From positions 14,748,068 through 14,812,067 of the forward strand of contig NC_066833.1 of the NCBI RefSeq assembly GCF_001640805.2: a stretch of DNA of 64,000 bases. The letters are read 5' to 3'. The notes below the pieces were generated by a model. That model worked only from the letters and a program-made list of their open reading frames with translations, was not told the origin of the DNA and did no database searches. The position numbers and the translations under genes were made by a program. This stretch comes from Lates calcarifer (taxonomy: Eukaryota > Chordata > Actinopteri > Centropomidae). Of the stretch, positions 35,513-45,800 are shown one piece after another (within the stretch, counting starts at the first letter, position 1; each line of letters opens with the position of its first letter).

Positions 35513-37576
35513 TTATATAACATGCAGATAGGTCGCCTTGGTGTCCACTCCTATTACATTTTTGGCGGTGCATCTGTAAAACCCAGTATCCCTACTTGTC
35601 GGGTTCTGTATCACCAAGGAACCCTGAGGACTAAGGTAGCGGTTGCCATAGATACGAGCCTGACCCATCACCCTCAGCTGTGTCAGGTCTGGTGTTTGCC
35701 AGGTCACTGTCGCCCGGGGTGTTGCTATGGTCAGGCAGGGCAGCTCCACAGCAACCCCTGGCCGCGTGTAGGTTACAGGAGAGGGGCCTGTTGTGATACG
35801 TGGGGGGTAAGCGATGACAATGACAGGAACTGTGATGACTGAAACCGAGGAGGAGTCGTAACTGGTGGATCTGCATGTGTATGTGCCTCTGTCGAATACG
35901 GAGGCCTGTTGTACTGTTAGCGTTCCATCCTCTTGGACTAAATATTGGCCTGAGTCACTGCTCTCACCCCGGGACAGTACCTTGCCACTGGGCATGGTCC
36001 ATGAGAGTGAGCCCTGGGGGTATCCTGGGGTTTGAGGGGCAGGGCAAGGCAGGCGAAGGGTCTCTCCATTAATGATGCTTACCAAGGAGGCTGTTCTGGT
36101 GCTCACTGCTGGCACTGAGGCAGGGCCAGTTGAGCGGGGTGGAGGACTGATGGGGTGAGGTGCAGCAGGTAAACTCAGGCCCCTCTGCAGAGGCTTCTGA
36201 GTAACTTGGATTCTTGGATGAAGCTTCTCGGGCAACACTGCCCCTGAGCTTAAGGACTGAGCTGAATCCGATGAGGCTCCTGATCGAGTTGCCTCAATTA
36301 AACCAGCACTTTTCTGCACAGGTCCTTCCACAGCTGGTGGTCCCCTGTGTGGAGATCTGACCTCTTCCTGTGTTTCAGAGACCTCTAACTCCACCTGTGT
36401 CCTCGTCTCTCCTCTCTCACCTCTCACTACGCAAACCAAGGTCCCAGCATCACTCGCCCGCACACCCCGAAGCTCCAAGGAGCCATTTCGGTGCACAGTG
36501 AGTCGACTGCCATAGTAAGGAGCCGGCAACACGCCGTTGCCAGGCAGAAGCCAGGCCAGACGAGGGGGAGGGGAGCCTTGGGATGGGCATGGCAAAAGAA
36601 CAGTTTGGCCTTTCAGTGCTTGCTGCTTCACTGCCATTACCACACCCAAAGCTGTGTTAGTAGAATTTTTACTACTAGGCACGTTGCTGCTAACGCCAAC
36701 ATTTCTAGAAATACCACTTATCCTGCCATTATCTCTACTGGTGTTAGCATCATTACCGGCCCTTCCTGCAATTACTTCATTATTATTAGTCCCAGGACTC
36801 TTTTCGAAACTTTCTCCTCTAGCTGTGCTGTGACTGTTACCCACATTATTACTACTGCTACTCACAATGTCAGGTCCATTTCTATTTATTCCAACGTTAT
36901 CTGCTTTAATGCCTATATTTGTCACACCGCTCACTCCGACACTGATAACACTCCTACCAAGTTGTGTTGTAATCCCACTGACAGGTCTGTTGAATCCATT
37001 TAGACCATCACCCCTGAGGGCAGGATTAGAGCCACTGGTTGCTGTGTTAATGCCAGTGTTTGGTTCAGTGTCTCTTATTCTGCCATCATTATCACTAAAG
37101 CCATTGTTGCCATTCAGCTTGCTTGAGGCTCCATTGGTATATCCATACCGGAATATTCCTACATTATTAATGTTGTCCCCTGATCTACTACTACCAGGTC
37201 CATTGTTAGTACTTCTTCCTCCCACCTGGCCACTCATTCCATAGTTAAGAGCCTGCACCTCCAGGCCCACCACCATGCTCTTCTCCCCGGCTGAGTTGCT
37301 TGCTCGGCATGTGTAGTTTCCTGTGTCTGCCTTTTGGGCCAGACGAACTTCCAAAGTTCCATCTGAAACCACCACGACTCTCTCAAAATAATAACCAGAC
37401 CCCAAACTTCGTGGGATGACTCGGCGGCCTGGGGAGTACCATGTCACTGTCGGGGCAGGATCTCCTGTGGCCTGGCAGCGAATTTTGGCAGTTGCCCCCT
37501 GCTGCACTTTGACGACGTGGTACTGTCTGTCATCTGTGAAGGCTGGTGGAGATGTCATCATGACCTTCACTTTGAC
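35513..37576 (-). CDS. mxra5: mxra5 coding exon 11: last four Ig domains and stop
   Basis: Acceptor ctcctttaag. Four Ig domains: GATAKIRCQATGDPAPTVTW...YTCRASNSAG; GQTVLLPCPSQGSPPPRLAW...LVCVV; GETLRLPCPAPQ...YTCRS; GVAVELPCLTIATPRATVTW...YRCTAKNVIG. Between the first two is an Asn/Gly/Ser-rich insert of about 210 residues. Between the second and third, one human Ig domain is missing and is replaced by a Pro/Ser-rich linker. Stop TAA at 35515-35513 follows LHVI, close to the human LHVF or IHVF end. Confidence 0.95.
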   Translation of the reverse strand, partial: VKVKVMMTSPPAFTDDRQYHVVKVQQGATAKIRCQATGDPAPTVTWYSPGRRVIPRSLGSGYYFERVVVVSDGTLEVRLAQKADTGNYTCRASNSAGEKSMVVGLEVQALNYGMSGQVGGRSTNNGPGSSRSGDNINNVGIFRYGYTNGASSKLNGNNGFSDNDGRIRDTEPNTGINTATSGSNPALRGDGLNGFNRPVSGITTQLGRSVISVGVSGVTNIGIKADNVGINRNGPDIVSSSSNNVGNSHSTARGESFEKSPGTNNNEVIAGRAGNDANTSRDNGRISGISRNVGVSSNVPSSKNSTNTALGVVMAVKQQALKGQTVLLPCPSQGSPPPRLAWLLPGNGVLPAPYYGSRLTVHRNGSLELRGVRASDAGTLVCVVRGERGETRTQVELEVSETQEEVRSPHRGPPAVEGPVQKSAGLIEATRSGASSDSAQSLSSGAVLPEKLHPRIQVTQKPLQRGLSLPAAPHPISPPPRSTGPASVPAVSTRTASLVSIINGETLRLPCPAPQTPGYPQGSLSWTMPSGKVLSRGESSDSGQYLVQEDGTLTVQQASVFDRGTYTCRSTSYDSSSVSVITVPVIVIAYPPRITTGPSPVTYTRPGVAVELPCLTIATPRATVTWQTPDLTQLRVMGQARIYGNRYLSPQGSLVIQNPTSRDTGFYRCTAKNVIGVDTKATYLHVI

Positions 37577-40500
37577 CTTAAAGGAGTGAATAAATTACAG
37601 AGTAATTTATTTCAATGCGTAAAAGAATTTGGTTTTAAAATATTTATATAGACAAAACTAAGAACCTAAAATAACAAAAATTCTGATGTCATCTCCAGGT
37701 GGGAATGTACTTACCTTCATAGTGTCTTGACCTCCCTGATTTTCAGCATAACACGTGTACTCCCCTTCCTCCCCCATACCCACTGCTGGAACCAGTAACG
37801 TTCCATTGTCAAACACAGTTAGTCTCCGTGCTCGCCCTACCCTGTCCTCCCCCTGCAACACACTGTTCACCATGGTTCCATCTGGTAGACTCCAACGAAC
37901 AGCTGGGTCAGGCAGCCCTGATGCCTGGCAGTCCACCTGCAGGGAACAGGATCAATGTTCCAGTGATGCTATGTTTTAAAAGTTTATGTGCCTTTTATTG
38001 TGATGACAGCTGAACTCTTTAGAAGTCTTGGGGAAATATCAACTTCTTCGGTTTGTAATGAGCAATGCATACTACACTGTATGCTATTTAAGGCTATTTA
38101 GGTCCTATATTTAGGGCATTTCTGGTTGCTTACAGCTAAACAACAAGAGATTTAGAAGCATTCAAAACAAATTCTATTCAAAAGCTCATAAATGTTTAAA
38201 TTAAATAAAAAATGAAGGGCAACAAATTCCCACAATAATATAGCGTCCTGTCTTGCATTTCACCCTGCTTGGCATTAATTCTCATTGAGCTGTTAAATAT
38301 TCATGTGTGAAGTACTATCCCTGAAGGCTGCTGTTGATGATTCATAACAGCCCATGACCTGGCAGGTCTTTTCTTTTCTTTTTGAGTCAAAAAATATGAA
38401 GCAATTTTTTGATCTAAAGCAACCAGAGATACAGCTTGAAGCCTTAGAGGTTTTTGGCACCACACCCATTGATAGAAGACACCCAACACATACCACTGCT
38501 CAAAAAAAAAAAAAAAAAAAAAAAAGCATATACAGTGGAAGTGTGAAAGACAGACTAGGTACAAAGATTGGGGAAAAACTCCCTCAACCACCCTCTGCTA
38601 GATCTAGTGCAATTTTCCAGCAATGAGAGAGACATATGTGTGTGTGCTTTCGTGTATGATTCACAGTAAAGTAAATCTTAGTGGCACAACTTTTTAAAAT
38701 TATGTGCAGATGTGTTCATAAACAAACAAAATGCCTATAAAATGGGCAAGACATGAAAAAATGCCATGCACCATTAAAAACATGTAGATCAAAAACATTA
38801 TCATGTACATGAAACGACTAAAAAATACCAACTGGCATTAAGATTATCATACTAAATTGACCCAATAATTGCTAGCATGTGTTTACTGAGGCAAAGCAGG
38901 GATGCAAGTACTATTACTTTGATTCAACTCACCTTCAGGGGCTTGCCAAACGACACCATCTGATTGAGTGGTTGTTTTGGCTCGATCTTGGCAGGCTTGG
39001 TTGCCACAGAGACACGCAAGAGGCGATAATCATCTGCGACCTTGTTTCGTGCAATACAGAGGTAGTCTCCACCATCCTTCTCCGTTATTGCCTGGACTGA
39101 CAGGGTGCCATTAGGATGCACTTTCAGGCGACGGTCAAAACTTTAAATTCAGATACAGAGACAAACAACAAAAAGACAGATACACGGAATGAGACACAGC
39201 ACCAACAGAATTACCACAAGATGTAATTGTGCAATCAACAAAGTTAATCAGCAAGCACCCAAGCAATCTTTTACCTGAAGTGCATGTCCACCAGTTTCCT
39301 GTTAGGGGTCCTCCAAATGATGATGGGGGATGGGTTGCCAGTTACAGAGCAGTGGAGATGCAAAATCCCCCCATAGTGGACAGTAGTGATGGAGGGCGAT
39401 GTCGAGACAATACGAGCTTTACTGAAGGGGGAGACAGGCAAGGGAGGCAAAACAGCTGAAGTTCTGCTTTTGTCAGAGGGGGAGGCAGAAGTAACTCTTG
39501 TGTTGTTTACAATACCGGGTGAGACTTTGGTGTTATTTGTAGATACTGTGGAGGATAGGGAGGGCGAGGAAAGTTTTGTTGTGTTGATGTTGGTAAAGTG
39601 TGTTGGGGAGGCAGCGACTGTTTTATTGATTTTAGGAGGTGAGTTAGTGGAGCTGGGTTGGAGAGAAGAAGGGCGAGAAGCGCTCGGTGTGAGCAGCAAT
39701 GTCCTGGATCTATCAGGGACCAATGGAGGGGAAAGTTTGGGGGAGTTGAATGGATTTACAGGTTGGCTAGGGATGGACAAAGTTCTGTCTTTATTGAGTG
39801 AATATGAAGGAGAGGGTTTTTCAGTAGCAACTGCCTTTGTCTCTTCTTTTTTTCCTCCTCCTTCTCTTCTTCCTCCCTCTACTCCCCCCTCAGTCTCTAC
39901 CCTCACTGTTCTCTTATCGGTTCCAACAGCATTACTTGCTGTGCACTCATAACTCCCTGAGTCCTTTGGTCCAACTCTTCGAATATGCAGCGTCCCATTG
40001 GGCAAGACAAAGAGGTTGCCATGGAGAAACTGGGATGGGCGAACCAGAGTCCCATCTGGGATTCGCCAGCGCAGAGTTGGTGGTGGGGCACCTCGGGCAG
40101 AGCAGTGAGCATAAACAGGCCTCCCCGGAGACAAGAGCAGGTGTTCCTCTCTGGGTTGCTGTATCACTGGGGGCAACGAGGACACATGCACACGCGCAGA
40201 GGCACTGGCAGCACCTGCTGAGTTGGAGGCCACGCAGCGATACATTCCTCTGTCACTAGGTAAAGTTACTGAGATATGGAGGGTTCCATTTGCGTCCATA
40301 AAGATGCGACTGGTGGAGGGGGCAGCAGACGTCAGGACAGAACGATCAGGCAGAACCCAAGACAGCAGAGGAGCGGGAACACCATCCGCCTGGCACTCCA
40401 AGAGCAGCTCTCCACCCTGATGAATGGTGGCTTCTCTATAACTCGCCAGTTGCATTCGAGGGGGGCGGGTCCACACATCCAGGGTAGTTAGCAACCTGCC

Positions 40501-42797
40501 ATGGAAGTGCACACATACTTAATATGGGGACACATAAACAAACGTTAAGCATTTCAAATATAGATTTTAAATAAAAAACAACCACATATGTCATGTCATA
40601 CATTAAGGAAACACCCAAAGGCATACATACATAATTCAGACAGAAATCCTGATGGAAACATGGACACAAGACACATTATAATCAACTGAAACTCACATAC
40701 TGGGTCATTTCAAACAGAAAGATTTGCATATATCTTGTTTTTTTTTACAAATTCAACTTGTCAGGAAAAATGTGGGGAAAAATACCAACATGAGCTACAT
40801 AATACTTCATAATTAAACTGCAGTTTGCCTTAGGCCTATGTAATTAATTCTAAAAATGTTGGGCTTTATGTTTGTCATAACTAAATGGTATGTTGTTCAT
40901 TAACATTCATAATGGGAGTCAATAACCTCACCTGTCTCGACCCAGGAAGCTCTGTGCACTGCAGATGTATGTGCCCCTGTCCTGTAGCTGAACATTCTGG
41001 ATAACAAGAGTGCCATTTGGCAAGACCTCAAAACGCTGAGCCTTGGAGTGGATTGACATCACCGCTCCTGAGAGAGAGAGAGAGAAAAAGAGCAAGACAG
41101 TCGCAAAGATAGACAGCAAGAGAGAGCAGCAGTGAGCAGACAGAGTGGGGAAAACAGAGACAGATTGGAGAAAGAAAGTTAGAGAGTGAGTAAGAGACAG
41201 AGAGGAAAGAAGGAACAGGGACACGCCGAGTGGCACAGCGTGAAGTAAAGCCAATGATGCAGTGCACAAAATGTTCCATTACTTTCTTGCAATATGTCTT
41301 TCCCACATGGCAAGCTAGAGAAAAGCCTATTGTATGCATGCCAGTGCGTAATGGTGGGTGTTAATGGATTATTTCATCAGTGTAAAATGTGTTCATATTC
41401 ATTCAGTTATAGAACGTGTTAAAGCTTAATCTGAATCTATGAGATCAGAATGTAAATACAAACCTTTATTTGTTTTGTTTTAAATGTACAACCTGTGATT
41501 CGTAACCATGCAAATGACAGGTTTACTCACGCGCATAACTGACTTCTGAATGAAAAATAAGTATTTCTGTGTTTTTCTGTGTTATATACCTGGAGTCTGC
41601 TCAAAAGAACAGGTTTACTGAGTAATCTAAAAAACTGCTGAGTTTTTATATCAGTCACTGAGCCTAGATTTGACAGGCCTCTGGGTGGATATTTAGCACA
41701 AACTGAAGAGAAAACTGAATCCTAAGTTATACATTCATGTCTTTAATGGTGATTTGAAAACTGTGAATATGTGCCTATGCTTACATAAATGTGTGCATAT
41801 CTGTGCTGTGTGTACCTGTGGCAACCTTGGTCCATGTGATGGAGGGTTTCGGCTCTCCTTGAGCTTCACAAGCCAGCCTTGCAGTGCTGTCTGCTGGGAA
41901 CGACACTGTCCGGATGTGTGGGTCTGCAATTCTTGGTCTGGATCTCACAACTGGGGCCTATGAAAAAGATTTAGAAAACAGATTATTCCCACAAATGTAA
42001 CGATGAATAATAGAAATAACGACTCCTTTAAAAACAGTTATGAGACAGCTGAGATCCTCAACTCACAACGCAGCAGCACTGTGTTGGTCTTTTTAATTTT
42101 TTCAACTCGCAAGTGAGCATTAGCATCAGCGTCATTAAGGCTATGCAGTCTATACAGCATAACCTTAATGAATAAAAAATGACAGTTGTCTAATAGCAAA
42201 AATACCAAATCTACACTATCACTGCAATATGATAAACCAATCATTTGGCCATGTGCTATATGTATGATAATTTTCAAGAACAAAAAAAGAACAATACAAA
42301 GCGAAATGAAACCAACAACTGACACGAATATGTAAATTCTTCCATGAACTGTTCTGAGCAAAGTTTGCAATTATTTGTATTTTTTATGTGAACGTTTTAA
42401 GCATAATTGTAGAATAGGACTGCAAATTCAATACAGCATTACTGAGATCCCAAATTTAGAATGAAATTGGTGGTGGACCCAGTGGTTTGGTCTGCAGTGA
42501 CTTGCCAGCGCAGCTCTGGAAATTAATTAACAATTGATTATTTTAAATCCCTTGGGATTAGGTTCTAAAAACACAAAATGTTGTTGATTATGGAACATAT
42601 GTTTTTCATCTCTTCTTTAGATCTGATAGGGACTCTGGCAGAGCTCTGGAAAAATCCCTGAAATTGAAGAATTGTCATAAACATCCCTCAGGTTTAATAG
42701 CAGGTCATGTGGATACAGATTAGACTATTTTCAGATCTATTGTGCCTTTTCTGCTAAGCTTTTGCCTAAGGGCTTGCAGTAGAGAATAGTGTGTGCG

Positions 42798-42834
<37 letters not shown>

Positions 42835-42840
42835 GTGTAA

Positions 42841-42872
<32 letters not shown>

Positions 42873-45800
42873 GTGTGTGTAAAGTTATTTTCTGGGCCAG
42901 CACTCACTTAGAGAAGAAATGTTAATTTGAACTACACTTAGCTGACAACAAAGAAAAATAGCTGTATATACATGAACTGCAAACTAAATTTAAAAGTGAA
43001 CTTAAAGTAGCGACAAATAAATGGGGAAATATTAGATAAAGTAGAGATTAAATTAACAAATAAAGAACAAATTCTAGTCCTACCTTGGCTCTTACTTTGG
43101 TTGTAATGTACGTTCTTGCCTTAAGACCCATTTTGGGTGAAAATATCAATTGCATGTTATTTGAATTGATCTGAACTCACCCCAGGGACAGCAGGGAGTG
43201 AAGGGGAGGGGGACCAGCGTGGCCTGCTGCTGTGCGAGTCAGGAATAGAATTAGCTCCAGGGTTTTTCCAGTCAGGGGATGATGGACTCTGGTTTGGAGC
43301 CCCAGAAACAGGTCTCCCTCGGGGACTGAATTGACCAATGCTTGGCCTCTCTATGGATGATGCTCTAGTTCTTATCGATGCCACTGTTGTGGTAGTAGTA
43401 GTAGATGTAATAGAAGTAGATGCCCTTGTGGTGGTTGGAGAAGTTTTGGCTGAGGTGGTCATTCTAGTACTAGTAGTAGGAGTAGTAGTTGGAGCAGTAG
43501 TTGTAGGAGTGGGATTAAGAGTTGTGGGAATAGCTTTAAACAAGATTTTAGTAGTAGTAGTAGTAGTAAAAGTAGCAGTAGTTGAAGTGGTAGTGGGAGT
43601 GGTAGATGTAATAATAGGGGGTGTGGTAGTAGTAATGGAGGTAGGAGTGGTTGTAGTGCTTCTGGTAGTACTAGATGTTGGAATAATAATGGTAGTTGCA
43701 GTAGATGTGATGGGATCTGTTTTCACAGGAGTAGTTGTGGGAAGTGCATCCTCACTGGTTATAATAGTCAATGTACTTGTAGTGCTTCCAGCAGAAATAG
43801 TTAAATGAGTACTCTTGAGAGTGGTTGAAGGAGTTGTTGTGATTTTTGCAGTGGTGGCTGTAGCTGCACTGGGGACTGTGGAGGAGACAACAGCGGATTG
43901 AGTGGAAGAGAGAGTGGTAAAGTAAGAATCATATGGTGAACCCCACAAATTCTTCTCCTGCTCCTCTCTGTGTTTGCCTGGAGGTCTATCAACATGTTTG
44001 CCCAGGGCTGCGTGTGTTTTTGCATGTGTCTGTATGGCATGTGTAAGTGTCCTGGCGTGTGTGTCTGGCACATGTGTCTGTGAGATCACAGCATTAGAGT
44101 GAGTGGGCGCTGGTGTCGCAGTGTTGAAATGAGTGGACTCTGCAGCATCTGGGATGTCGACAGAGTGAGTCATTACATCTATATGTGTCTTTGCGTAGGA
44201 GGGGGATAATGAGGTGAAGGAGGTGACATAGGGAGTCACTGAGGGGGAGGCAGATTCTGAGGTGGAGATACCAAGAGTGTAAGAAACAGGGGGAGACAGG
44301 GGATTCAGTGCCACACCACTTGGATCAGTCTTAATAAGGCCTTTCGTTGTCAACAAAGGAGCCGGAGATGTGGTTGTTGACAGCAGCGACAACGTATTAA
44401 TTTGATCTGTGGTAGTGTCAGTTGTTACAGTTTGTGACCCCTGGTTGTTAGGGTCAGGGAGAGGTTGAGGTGGGGTCAAAGGTTGCACCCTGGGCCTGTT
44501 GATGATTCGTCTTCGTTGTCCGATCCTCCTGCGAGAGTTCCAAGGGCTTTGAGGTCGAGAGTTTGGAACCAAATTAGGTAAGAGTCCCAGCCTGGGGGTT
44601 CTGAGGCCTTGTTCTAGATGGGTTGGGGTTTGCTCCTCGGTCATCTCCTTCAGCTGGCTCTGGGACAATTTCGTTAGCCCCAGAGATTGGCTTAGATGTG
44701 ACTGGTTCTCTCTGTGTCTCTGGGTTTGTCACTGTCTCTGTCTCTGGACCTGGGTTCTGAGTCTGTTTGTGTATCTTGGTCTCTGCATCTGTCTGTGTTT
44801 CTGTTTCCTTCTCTCTCCCTCCCTCTATCTCTGTGTCTGTTTTTGTCTCTGTCTGTGTTTCTGTGAGAACAGGATAGATGGGCTGTAGGCCTTCCTCTTG
44901 TAGTACAGTGTCATCAGCAGATGACCCTTCAGTTTCTGCTTCGACCCTTGCTCCCTCAGCTCCACCTCTCTCTGTATCATCCACTCCCTCAGCTCCTGCT
45001 GTGTCGCTGTCTTTGTCTCTTCCCACTGGTTCAGCTGTGGGCTCTCCTGCTGTTTGGCTGTTATTAGTGTGAGCAGTCTTTTGACGTATCTTAGCCAGTA
45101 AGTCAGCCCATTTCTGAGGGTCTATTCTTTGTTTGTTTGTGGTGAGTCTATGTCTGTTGTCAAAGCGGTTTCTTCTCTGGTCAGTGGAGGATACGGGCCC
45201 TCCTCCTCTTCTCAGGGGGCCCTCTCTTACTGGCCCACGTCTGCGGGGTTTTCCAATTGGATAACGTCTGTTAGTCGGAGGTTGGCGAGGTCTTGGACGC
45301 AACCTATTGCCAACAAAAGTTCTCTCTTCTTCTTCTTCATCCCCTGAACCTTCCTCCATCTGATGTAGCAAAGGGGCTCGTATCTTTGTTGACCGACCTG
45401 CGGCTGACTGTGGCCCTCTGGGAAATGAAGTTCTAAGTGACGGGGGATGTTGTGGTTTCAATTCCAACTGCGTGGACAGAGAGTCAGTACCATAATGGCT
45501 GACCACAATGCAGCGGTAATGACCAGCATCCCTCAGAGAGGGGTTAGGAAGAGAGAGACTTCCATTTGGCTGCAAAGTGAGTCCACCTGATACAGCTAAT
45601 TCCAGATCGTATTATATTTCCATCTGGCTAAAACCCAAGTCATATAGGGTTCTGGTGAACCAGATGACTTGCAGGACAGACTTATGGGCTCCCCAACTGT
45701 TCCAGCGACAGGAGGTCCCACTTGCTCTCCTGAGGGTGGGACAGAGGACTCCTCCACTGCCAGGCGTGACGGTAGAACATCTACATCCCTGCCAGCCCTG

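Noticed and set aside
36491..37244. ORFs of 98-170 codons on the + strand
   Set aside because: Antisense shadows of mxra5 coding exon 11, whose Ig domains are unmistakable.
39386..40259. ORFs of 140-188 codons on the + strand
   Set aside because: Antisense shadows of mxra5 coding exon 8.
43338..43808. 156-codon Val-rich ORF on the + strand
   Set aside because: It is the antisense shadow of the Thr-rich triplet tract of mxra5 exon 5.
45590..45660. A short intron that would skip the frame break in mxra5 Ig2
   Set aside because: The only acceptor-like site (actttgcag) pairs with a poor donor (gttttag), and removal would delete the Ig strand that carries the displaced V-L-P-D-G motif.
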